A DNA stretch of 64,000 nucleotides. Source: Malachius bipustulatus (Eukaryota > Arthropoda > Insecta > Coleoptera > Melyridae). Numbering within the stretch: the first letter of the stretch is position 1; each line of letters starts with the position of its first letter. A model generated the notes under the pieces. The model saw only the letters and a program-made list of their open reading frames with translations, did not search any database and was not told the origin of the DNA. The DNA lies in NCBI GenBank assembly GCA_910589415.1, contig OU342634.1:19341144-19405143 (forward strand), given 5' to 3'. The translations under genes and the position numbers were made by a program. Below are positions 13,301 to 21,007 of the stretch, in pieces.

Positions 13301-16300
13301 TAGGTTTGAGCGAAGTTTTTTTACCGTTTTTTTTACGACAATAGTATATTGTATACCTAGGCGGTAAAGTGGCACTTTTCAGGCCTCAAGAAGATATGGC
13401 CAGGCGAGGCGCAGCCGAGGCTGGCCACTTCTTGAGGCCTGAAAAGACACTTTACCGCCGTGGTTTACACATAATTTTTTATCCTACACAAAATAATAAT
13501 AATAATTTTTTTTTTTTTTTTGAAAAAAATTTGTTTTGAAAGAAAATTTATTGAATACCTACATTTATGTTTGCTTAATACATTAGTATCAGTAAGCGTA
13601 GATTAGTTAAATTACAATCAGTAATTTATTTATTTATGGATAACATTAATAGTGAAGATTTTGAATATTACAAGTATTATTGAACGAAATTCCTTGTTTG
13701 GATAAATTTGACATCAGTAAGTTTAAATCATCAAATCTTCAATAATTAATTTTTAATTTTCTGGGTCTTGCTGGTCTATTATTGACATTGACAATTGACA
13801 TACAGCTAGCACAGAATTAGACTAATCTATTCTGTGCAGCTAGCTTGCTTGCTATTGGTTCCTTACTTCCTTCTGGAAATAGCATTTCAATTGCAATTGG
13901 GTGGCCCTCTAGCGTCAAAATATAAAAATAATTTTACTGCCTAGGCAGGAAAAGTGACACTTTCTCCGGGGGCATGCAGTCGAGAAAGTTCAATTTTCTT
14001 ATGGGGTAGGATAAAAACGATTTTAAAACATTCAAATAAGTTTTTAATCGTAAAGAGTCGTTTTCCTCAAAAACGGTTCACGTTACCAGTTCACCAGTAC
14101 CTTTTTTTGTGTAGAAAAAATATTAGCGGTTTAAAATGAGATTTTAAAATGTCCATTTGCGTATAGTGTCGTAGAATTTAGGGACAAAAAACCTATTTCA
14201 ACCTCAAAATCTCTGTCAATGACATATGAAAAAAAAGTATTAAAAAAGTAGCTAATATCAATGGTAATATACAGGGTGAGTCATTGATATGGGAAAGCTC
14301 AATTGCACCTACACCATTAAAGATATCGAAATGAACCAAAAAGTGCTGTAAATGGAAGGGTAAAGTGCAGTTTGTAAAATTATTTTCAGATACACAGGAT
14401 GGCCCAATATCGCTGTACGCCATACAACTTTGTTATTTTAAATAGGACACCCTCTATATTATTACATTTGCATATTGTTCGAGAAAAGTCAAAAAGAATG
14501 GTTTGTAAAGTTGAAGTTTGTAATGAGCAATTTATGAGTTATAAACAAATGAAAATCGCGATTTTCCATTTTCACAGCAGCTTATATTGAAAACGGCACG
14601 AGATATGGAAAAACGGTTTACATATTCCTATCTTAACTTTTCAAGCGGTATCCTATTGGATGGATGAAATTTTTATACAGAGTGGTAAAAAATTTGATTA
14701 TTTTCATCACCCGGTATAAAAAAATTTCAGCTACATGATAGGATACGAAATTAAAAATTAACATAGGAACATGTAAGCCGTTTTCCTCTATCTTGAGCTA
14801 TTTTTAAGAGAAGCTGCTTTGAAAATGGAAAATCGCGATTTTCATTTGTTTATAACTCATAAATTGCTCATTACAAACTTCAACTTTACAAACCATTCTT
14901 TTTGACTTTTCTCAAATAATCTGAAGATGTAATAATATAGAGGGTGTCCTATTTAAAATTACAAAGTTGTATGGCGTACAGCGATATTGGGCCATCCTGT
15001 GTATCTGAAAATAATTTTACAAACTGCACTTTACCCTCCCATTTACAGCACTTTTTGGTTCATTTCGATATCTTTAATGGTATAGGTGTAATCGAGCTTT
15101 CCCATATCAATGACTCACCCTGTATGTACAAAAGCTCAGCTCAGAATCTCAAACGGTTCCTAGATATCATCAAAAAAATGAATAAACAATAATTTTTTGA
15201 CCCTGTATCTCAAAAACAATAATTTACCAACTCAAGTTAATAGAAACTTTTTTCCTTAGAATGAGCCAAGATAACCCTGTACTTATAGATAAAAATCTTC
15301 TGTTTTAAAAATTGTTAAAATATACATTTTAGGTGGTGCTGTTTGTTTATATGACGTACCTTCCGACCCCTGCGAGGAAAACGATTTGGCCAAATTCTTT
15401 CCATCTGTCGTACGCCGAATGAAGAGGGCTCTGGTTGATTATAGGCAAGTTTTGCAAATTGTATTCACCTCAACTTGAAAGGTATTCATTCATTGGTTGA
15501 AAATATCATTGCTTGCCTAGAAATCGTGTAAAAATTTTATATAAGGAATTCCACAAAGATGAAATATGACACTCTACCTTTGCATAAGTAATTGGTGAAA
15601 TTAATTCATTCATAGTCTTTTGGAGTATTATTTAGCTATAAATAATACATAAATAATTGATCTGTGTTTTATCTGCAATGAAATTCCCTGTATAAGATAC
15701 ATTTAATAACAAGTTAAGTTATCATAATAAAATTCCATTCCAATTCGTTATGTCATGTCAAGAAGTTTGGCTATAATAATAAGAAAAACCTTCTTGCGCA
15801 TCAATCGCATAAATAGTGTATTTTTAAGCGATCCAATTTATAAATATTTTCACCGCTTTTTAAATTGGCTTTCTGAAAATTTCCCTAGTCAGGTCATATT
15901 AGTGTAGTGGTTAACTGTGAAAATTGCATTTCACTTCGTTTGAAAACGTGCCTTAGAATGGATTTTTAAATTTAACAAAACCAAAATAAATGGTAAAATT
16001 GAACAATTTTGCCCCTTTTCCTTTGCCCGCCACTGGCTGACTTTACCTAAAAAATATTATTTTTTACACTACCTTCAATAGAACTGAAAAAGTGAAAAGG
16101 GAGCTTTGAAAACTGAAAATTTGAAATTTTAGAGGAATAAACATAATTTAAAAATATTCGAATATCTCCGCCATTTTTCTTATTTGCTTCTTGAAAATTT
16201 TCAGAATTAAGGGTTATTAGTATAGTTATCTATTGGAAAAATTTCAGTTCGATTCGTACAAAAATAGAAAAATAGAATAAACGGCTATAGAAATTTAGCA

Positions 16301-17426
16301 TTTTTTACCCTTTTCCTACCCATGCCACTGGCTTAATAATAAAAAAATGCAAATTTTATTGCAATAACTCAAATTTCAATAACTATTCTTCCAATAATGC
16401 TAATTTGGCCTAAAAGTTTTTGTTTCTAACTTGCTTATTTAGAGGTTCAAAATCTATCAATTTTTCCTAAAATTTAAAAGGCAGCCATTTTGGAACGGCT
16501 ATTCCGATTTTACTCAAGACCGACTACTTGCAGTTATATTACTACAAAAAAAATTTCAGCCCCCTAAATTGAAAACTGCGACCAGAAACCGTGCCTCATG
16601 ACCGGTTTTTTTTGGAAATTTGGAGGGACACCCTGTAAAAGTAACAAAACTTTAGGAAAATTATTTTTACGAAAATCAAACGTCATCTCTAAGTTTCACA
16701 AGAGTAAAAAATTTCGTTCATTAATCTTGAAAGGTGAAGCTACAGGAGCGTTTTTAAAACTTTAGAGAAATAAACATCATAAAAAAAAAATTCAAATAAC
16801 TCCGCCATTTTTGTTATTTACTTCTTGAAATTTTTAAGGGCTGGAGGCTATTAGTATAGTTGCGTACTGTGAAAATTTCAATTTAATTCCTTCAAAAATG
16901 TGCTCATAAATTGTTAGAGAAATTTAGCGATTTTTACCCTTTTCCTACCCACGCCACTGGCTTATTAATAAAAGTAATGCAAATTTTATAACATTAAATC
17001 AAATTTCAATTAATTTTCCTCCAATCATGTTGATTTAGTTTCAAAGTTATTTTTCCATCTTACTCATACAGGGGTTCAAAAAAAAGCAATTTTTCCAAAA
17101 ATTCAAATGGCCGCCATTTTGAAACGGCTCGGCCGATTTTGCTCAAGTACAATACCAGACCAGTTCTTATATATATCTTACTCCCACAAAAATTTCAGTC
17201 CCCTAGATTGAAAACTGCGACCTGAAATGAGATGACAAAAACGGGATATGGGGAATTTTGAAAGGACACCCTGTAGAAGTAACTCGACTTTAGGAATTTT
17301 TTTCAACGAAAATCTAACGTCGTTCCAAAGCTTTACAAGGATCCAAAATTTCATTCACTAATCTTGAAAGATAAAGCTACAGGAGCGTTTTGAAAATCGA
17401 AATTTCGCGATTTTGGAGAAATATAT

Positions 17427-17484
<58 letters not shown>

Positions 17485-18250
17485 CGTGGGCAGGTGAATT
17501 TTGGAAAACTACTTTTTCGTGATCTGGGGGTCATGATCGATAGACATTTGATGAGTTTGGGTGATTTTCGAAAAGTGATGTCGTCCTCAATAGTGTATTT
17601 TTTGTTAAAAAATACACTAATAACCATAAAGGCGATTCTTCACTCGACGCGGGACTTGGCAAGCCTGGCCCGTGAGTCGCCAAGTCACAGGCTATGGGAA
17701 TGGGAATGCTCTTAGGCTTGGGTGGTAGCCGGGTATCCCCGTTGGTTGGATTTTAGGAGCAACACAGTATCGGTTTGTAAAGACCTTCCCATACAAAATT
17801 GAAAACTTATGACTTGGGAGCTGGCTCACCTGGCTTGCCAAGCCAATGGCTCTTTTTTTAATTTTTATCTACTTACCGTAAATATTTCTGATTTATCGCA
17901 TAATCTAGTGAATAGGTATATTTATCAATTTATCCTTATTTTGTTTAGCTGAGTTCTAAACTTATAATAGCAATTTTTGAGGAACATTTTGATTCGACAT
18001 AACTTTGAATATAGGGACCTGAAATTGGAATTAGTACTTGATTAAATGTGTCAATTAACTTTACAAACATCATCAACTTTTTCGTTATGCTTTGTGCATG
18101 TGCTTTGATTTTTCTGAACAAAGCAAAAAATTAACTTTTTGCTATTCTCATTACAGGCAAGGATTAGTGCCTCAGCTGCCCGTAGACGCGCACATCGATG
18201 AAGCAGACCCCAAGCTTTTTAACCACACATGGACGCCTTGGCAAACTTAA
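1184..18250 (+). CDS. Arylsulfatase B-like gene, 3' six exons (partial, likely inactive)
   Basis: Six exons (1184-1330, 2577-2844, 7552-8004, 11775-12008, 15333-15444, 18157-18250) join in frame to 435 codons plus TAA. The family hydrolyses sulfate esters of glycosaminoglycans, normally in lysosomes or after secretion. Visible: the second sulfatase signature GYSTHLIGKWHLG (residues 3-15, with Lys and His), the AVH histidine in exon 2, and LRGQKGTLWEGG with its Lys (about residue 193). The 5' exons with signal peptide, first Asp pair and CxPSR formylglycine site lie upstream, outside the window. Where active enzymes have SDNG, this protein reads SSSG (codons 7647-7652 changed), so two metal ligands are missing. 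The protein is otherwise intact, which suggests a pseudoenzyme rather than a pseudogene. Assignment to the B/I/J subgroup is by overall pattern. Confidence 0.88.
1331..2576 (+). other. Sulfatase intron (1.25 kb), nothing recognised
   Basis: GT-AG intron between exons a and b, AT-rich. I see no repeat family or RNA gene in it. Confidence 0.7.
2577..2844 (+). CDS. Sulfatase exon b
   Basis: Acceptor CCCACTTTCAG before 2577, donor GTATGC at 2845; starts in phase 0 and ends one base into a Gly codon. It encodes the stretch with HGYDLH, a helix, then PLFLCLSHLAVHS, in which the His aligns with the substrate-contacting His of active arylsulfatases. Confidence 0.88.
2845..4240 (+). other. Intron 2, 5' part, nothing recognised
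   Basis: AT-rich intronic DNA from the exon b donor to the palindromic element at 4241. A slightly GC-richer patch at 3290-3360 has no recognisable coding content. Confidence 0.6.
4241..5181. repeat. Compound palindromic element, CAGGGTGGCCCA ends
   Basis: Ends are CAGGGTGGCCCAGCG (4241) and CGCTGGGCCACCCTG (to 5181), with TA on both sides. The interior has several further copies of the same terminus (about 4503, 4750, 4880) in both orientations, so it is a set of nested hairpins. Recurrent internal blocks include GATGTACGCGAAAAACGCCG and CATCATTTGAAAGC. All ORFs here are repeat artefacts. Confidence 0.85.
4681..4938. repeat. 129-bp tandem duplication inside the palindrome
   Basis: Two nearly identical units, 4681-4809 and 4810-4938. 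Each carries an internal short hairpin in which GGGTGGCCCA is followed by AAAAAAATGTTTTCG and then an inverted terminus. Confidence 0.85.
5182..5713. other. Intron 2, nothing recognised
   Basis: AT-rich spacer between the compound palindrome and the short LINE tail. No coding or repeat signal seen. Confidence 0.55.
5714..5785 (-). mobile_element. 72-bp 3' tail of a non-LTR retrotransposon
   Basis: After a poly-T tract this segment matches the 3' UTR of the non-LTR element at 62 kb: CGAGGGCCGTCT, then CCGGAAGCACCTCAGCCTCA and GGGCTTATTGTGC, the same order as 62079-62135. It is flanked by TAATGGCAGA (5704-5713) and TAATGGCTGA (5786-5795), a 10-bp target-site duplication with one mismatch. It is a severely 5'-truncated insertion on the minus strand. 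Confidence 0.88.
5786..6206. other. Intron 2, nothing recognised
   Basis: AT-rich spacer that starts with the right copy of the LINE-tail target duplication. Nothing else was seen. Confidence 0.5.
6207..6852. repeat. TA-flanked element with 66-bp terminal inverted repeats
   Basis: Ends are CAGGGTGTATTGTAACGTCC and its reverse complement. The inverted repeats match for about 66 bp, up to CATCAAAAACAGAACA, with one mismatch. The centre (about 6275-6785) is not palindromic, is AT-rich and has no credible ORF. This looks like a MITE with the same CAGGGTG terminus as the hairpin elements. Confidence 0.85.
6853..7551. other. Intron 2, 3' part, nothing recognised
   Basis: Intronic DNA up to the exon c acceptor CCAATTTTCAG. 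No further element recognised. Confidence 0.55.
7552..8004 (+). CDS. Sulfatase exon c (altered metal site)
   Basis: Largest visible exon, 151 codons. Acceptor CCAATTTTCAG, donor GTAAGT at 8005. It opens with GMVSALDESVGKI, conserved in the family, and continues to DTIIVFISSSG, where SDNG is expected in catalytic sulfatases. Next come NWGSNAPLRGQKGTLWEGGV, typical of arylsulfatase B, and a well-preserved DWLPTLYTAAGG. GC-rich codon use and intact splice sites indicate a maintained gene. Confidence 0.9.
8005..9387 (+). other. Intron 3, 5' part, nothing recognised
   Basis: AT-rich intron. The ORFs in it do not resemble proteins. No repeat boundaries were found before the palindrome at 9388. Confidence 0.55.
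9388..10382. repeat. 995-bp hairpin element
   Basis: Ends are CAGGGTTATGCAAATTTCAT and its reverse complement, abutting TATA on both sides. The arms (9388 to about 9835 and about 9935 to 10382) are nearly perfect inverted copies around a loop of about 100 bp. Inner sequences such as GGGATCTAGTCGGCT and AAAACGAAAGTTGACTATGA recur in the elements at 30396-31257 and 41895-42260. Confidence 0.9.
10585..11625 (-). pseudogene. Decayed non-LTR retrotransposon fragment (RNase H end)
   Basis: Read on the minus strand, about 11610-11560 gives TAMEILLDLPPLH, the segment after reverse transcriptase in the element at 62 kb (AAMEVLLDLPPLH there). About 11155-11060 gives VTLIWIPGHAGYGENEVADS, the last RNase H motif. 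Frameshifts and stops separate the blocks. The 3' end near 10585 has a TCTAATCTAA-type tail. It lies antisense inside sulfatase intron 3. Confidence 0.8.
11775..12008 (+). CDS. Sulfatase exon d
   Basis: Acceptor CATGTTTATAG before 11775, donor GTGAGT at 12009. It completes a Gly codon and encodes TYNGTYDGYLGPSGDGDEN, a C-terminal part of arylsulfatase B-like proteins, ending at NPCDPA. The phase matches both neighbours. Confidence 0.83.
12009..13000 (+). other. Intron 4, 5' part, nothing recognised
   Basis: AT-rich intronic DNA with no gene, RNA or repeat boundary recognised before the element at 13001. Confidence 0.55.
13361..13459. repeat. GC-rich perfect hairpin
   Basis: GGCGGTAAAGTGGCACTTTT and CAGGCCTCAAGAAG are mirrored by CTTCTTGAGGCCTGAAAAG and ACTTTACCGCC. 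The GC-rich loop holds GGCCAG/CTGGCC. A related half (CTGCCTAGGCAGGAAAAGTG) occurs at about 13938-13966, so 13350-13990 may be one element. Confidence 0.7.
14272..15122. repeat. 851-bp hairpin element nested at a TA
   Basis: Ends are CAGGGTGAGTCATTGATATG and its inverse, flanked by TA. The arms are near-perfect inverted copies. It interrupts a sequence that is uninterrupted in the related element near 48.3 kb (GCTAATATCAATGATAAAAT then TATGTACAAAAG), which gives a natural empty site. Its inner module matches those at 1-844, 34286 and 47266. Confidence 0.88.
15333..15444 (+). CDS. Sulfatase exon e (GC donor)
   Basis: The acceptor is TACATTTTAG. The exon encodes GAVCLYDVPSDPCEENDLA, a typical C-terminal sulfatase stretch, and ends in the middle of an Arg codon (TATAG). 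The donor is AG/GCAAGT, so the following intron is GC-AG. No GT donor nearby keeps the frame into exon f. Confidence 0.85.
15445..15839 (+). other. Intron 5, 5' part, nothing recognised
   Basis: AT-rich sequence after the GC donor, with no repeat family recognised until the tandem repeat. Confidence 0.5.
15840..17420. repeat. Tandem repeat, unit about 640 bp, 2.5 copies
   Basis: Blocks recur in the same order and orientation: CCGCCATTTTTCTTATTTGC (16167), CCGCCATTTTTGTTATTTAC (16803); CTACAGGAGCGTTTT near 16740 and 17376; CCACTGGCTTA-type boxes near 16030, 16325 and 16955; and GGGACACCCTGTA-type boxes near 16622 and 17262. The first unit is truncated. It carries no ORFs of interest. The GACACCCTGTA boxes suggest it derives from a CAGGGTG element that became tandemly duplicated. 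Confidence 0.8.
17421..17484. repeat. (TA)n microsatellite
   Basis: 64 bp of alternating AT, interrupted twice by an extra A. It borders the end of the tandem repeat. ORFs across it are artefacts. Confidence 0.95.
17485..18156 (+). other. Intron 5, 3' part, nothing recognised
   Basis: Intron tail. 17640-17860 is somewhat GC-richer and has short internal repeats (GGCAAGCCTGG, CTTGCCAAGCC), but no coding content was recognised. Confidence 0.5.
18157..18250 (+). CDS. Sulfatase last exon
   Basis: The acceptor is TCTCATTACAG. The exon completes the Arg codon and encodes QGLVPQLPVD, the usual C-terminal stretch after YR, then ends NHTWTPWQT and TAA at 18248-18250. The TPW ending is common in insect arylsulfatase B-like proteins. 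Confidence 0.88.
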
Positions 18251-18346
18251 ATGCTGAATAAGTGCTGAAACGGGTTACGCTAAATTTACATTTTTAGGAG
18301 CTATTTATTATGATTTATTAATGAATTTAGATATTCCTACTTGTAT

Positions 18347-18352
18347 AATAAA
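18347..18352 (+). terminator. Polyadenylation signal AATAAA
   Basis: AATAAA about 97 bases after the sulfatase stop codon, in a plausible position for its mRNA 3' end. Confidence 0.65.
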
Positions 18353-19310
18353 TCAAGACTTCATTATAAAATTATTCTTTTCATTTAAAAATACCTGAAT
18401 GAAAAATCTCCCTGTGCTGGCATGAAAGAAGGCAGAAAATCTTGATCAGCTAAAACTGATTTTTAGAAAATCATTTACAGATATAAAGTTATAATATGAT
18501 CTGAGAATAAAATATTGTCAGGAGTATATATTATTAATGTAACATTTTTACTGAAATTCCCAACAGGATAACTTCACAACCTTACATCATCATTATTATA
18601 TTTTTTTAGCAAAGCCTGTCAACTTAATTCGTTATTATGACAGACGAGACTATAAATAATAATACATAATAATACAAATCAAGATCTTAAATTCCAAACC
18701 CTCTGATAATAATAATGAGAAGAGTCACTGTTAAGCAAAAAATTACCTATCTCCTTAAACATTCTGGCAATTTAAACTTTTTTACTATCGTTATCTTCAG
18801 CTCCGCCAATAAAATCAAGTAGTACTAGAATAATAATTAAAGTGTAGCAGTTAATTAAATAAACTAAGAATCGATATCAAACAAAAATTAATACATTAAT
18901 GAACGAAAATCATTTTCAGTGCTCAGTTTAAATGAAAAATTCTTTCCGAAGCTGACTTTACATGACGTCGTACCTCTTTCATTCATCATTAATCCTGCAA
19001 AGTGGGCGACATTCAAAGTATGTCATTGTCTCTGGGAAATCAGGCTCAAGCCTCTCACAAATAATGCGACCTCCTCGTTTCCATATACCTCCAATTCACT
19101 ACTGGCTGGAAACTTGTCCGGTTTCCACTCATTATATCCAACTATACAGGCGATAACTTAAATCGACCCCTTTGGGAAATTGCTTAAATTATTGTTATCG
19201 ATATAGCTTGTTAAAGTATTTCTAGTTTGATTTTAACAGTTTGATCCATTTCAATCTCCTTTTCTCAAATTCAAGAGAGATATGATCGGATGTTATGTTG
19301 ACGACCTTGA
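18353..19310. other. Intergenic, nothing recognised
   Basis: AT-rich DNA. Overlapping ORFs at 18919-19161 are slightly GC-richer than their surroundings but match no family I know. Confidence 0.5.
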
Positions 19311-19995
19311 GCCCTCTTTCACACCTACGGTTTTTAACCGTGGCCGTGTACGGCTACGGAGCCGTGCTTAATCGAAACACGTTATCATGAATGCAAGCTT
19401 TCACACAAGACGGTTTGTTGCCGGAGCCGTACACGGCTGCCGTCGCAGCACGGCTAGTTGACTGCTACGGCACGGTGCCGGAGCCGCTTACGGCAACAGA
19501 AAAACACACAAGAGCACGCATGCAAGAGCACGCATGCACACGTGCCGTGTGTTGATACTGTTTCGTACGATACGGTATCGTACGGACGTTAATAACATTT
19601 TCTAAATTTACGGAAATTATAATAACGAAATTATGGTTATTGAATTAGATCATGAACTACTAATTACACTAGTTGAAGATCCTTTCCTCGATCCTTTCGT
19701 ATCTCGCGAAACAATGTTGCAAATTCGCCCATCGACTGTCTGTTTTCAAGAAGTGGATCAATCCAAAATTTTCTTGCTTTTCGCGACTGTCTACGACGAT
19801 GCCAAAGCATTATTAGCAATATGCGTCTTTTTCGTTCATCCATCGTAGTTGCAACTGACAAAAATACTTAAAAAAAAAACATCCAGTGCCGCATTGTCTA
19901 CTAAAAACCGTGTGCCGTGTGAACACAAATCAAATTAAATTACGGCACGGCTACGGCACGGTTACCGTTAGAAAACCGTATGTGTGAAAGAGACC
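19311..19995. mobile_element. Harbinger-type element, internally deleted
   Basis: Terminal inverted repeats of about 40 bp begin GCCCTCTTTCACAC on the left and GGTCTCTTTCACAC on the reversed right, followed by repeated ACGG/CCGT subterminal motifs. The flanks are TGA and TTA, which could be a decayed 3-bp TTA duplication. It contains the N-terminal remnant of a transposase on the minus strand. It is a non-autonomous derivative of a larger element. Confidence 0.7.
19664..19861 (-). pseudogene. Harbinger transposase N-terminal remnant
   Basis: 65-codon minus-strand frame. Its core ARKFWIDPLLENRQSMGEF followed by ATLFREIRKD resembles the conserved start of PIF/Harbinger (HARBI1-type) DDE nucleases, which read W(V/I)xPLLxxR...GxFxTLFxELR. 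It then stops, and the catalytic DDE domain is missing. It lies inside inverted repeats of the expected type. Confidence 0.72.
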
Positions 19996-20859
19996 TTAGG
20001 TTGTAACGATTTTTGTTTGATTTTGTAACATTCTGTTAAGTTCTTTTTGCTTTTGTAATCGTAGAGTTATTATTATTTGTTATTTAGTTGCAATGTGCCA
20101 GTCGCCTTTTTTTTTGGGTGCCTACTAATTATTAAAATTGATTTTCTGAAGAGTAACATCTCGTATGTTGAAATGGTCCAAGTCCAAGTGATATCAATCA
20201 TTGTTCGCTAGTAGAAGACGCTGTTTTTGTACGACTATATAAGAAAAAATATTAAAGTGCTTTATGATGTAGAACATACATCATTACTAAACTGAAATCA
20301 ACAATATAATGAACTTTTTATCAATAGTATTATAGTAGAGATTTAAATTAATTTTGAAAAATAATAATACCTATAGAAATATTTTTTTAAGGGACAGAGG
20401 GATTGTGGATAAAATATAACCTACCATGAGTTAGAATTGTAATCATATTCACTCCGTTATCAATAATTTTATGACACATAACACGACACGTTTGCATCCA
20501 TTTGTGTATGAGAGTATTCTTCATTTATATCTATTTTACATCCATATAAGGTATCTTCTATTTATTTAAATTATTTTAAATAGAAACTATATTCATTTCT
20601 ACCATGAACTGTTTCCCTGAATTTTCAAGAGAGAGATCTCAGGAGAGTCTACCTCAGATCTCTACGTCGGTAGACAATCTACTGATTTTAGGTTGCATGG
20701 CTGTGACATCAGATGTTCTATTATTGTCAAGGAAGCGATAAGTAATCTTACGGTAAGAATCTGGTTAATCAAAGACCAGGTGCAAGGGAGGTTTCTTCCC
20801 TTTATCCTATGCATAATTATATACTGGTTTCATATTTCAACGCTAACTAGTGTCCAAGT
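19996..20859. other. Nothing recognised
   Basis: AT-rich intergenic DNA between the Harbinger element and a half palindrome. Confidence 0.5.
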
Positions 20860-21007
20860 TATGCGGCGAAGATTGAAAACTTTTTTTTCAACACCCTGTA
20901 TCTTTTTTTCTAAGCTTACAGACATATGTTTATGGGAATTTTTATTCATTAAAACATGTTTTCTATAAGCTGGTGAAGTCCTACTACAAAAAGCTGACTC
21001 ACTCTGT
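20860..21007. repeat. Single arm of the 43.3-kb hairpin family
   Basis: The order GTTATGCGGCGAAGATTG, CAACACCCTGTATC, TTTATGGGAA, GAAGTCCTACTACAAAAAGC, ending CACTCTG before TA, matches the right arm at 43441-43585. The left arm is missing. Confidence 0.8.

Larger units (their letters stand above)
13001..15279. repeat. Older palindromic element carrying two inner structures
   Basis: The left end CGGGGTTATG with TTGGCTCATTCTAA (13053 on) is the inverse of the right end (GAATGAGCC to AACCCTG, ending 15279), with TA on both sides. The arms are diverged and of unequal length because later elements sit inside: a hairpin at 13361-13459 and a full palindrome at 14272-15122. It belongs to the same family as the outer element at 47.13-48.50 kb and the one at 32047-32590. 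Confidence 0.7.

Noticed and set aside
17358..17715. ORFs rich in Tyr-Ile on both strands
   Set aside because: They are translations of the (TA)n microsatellite and its edges.
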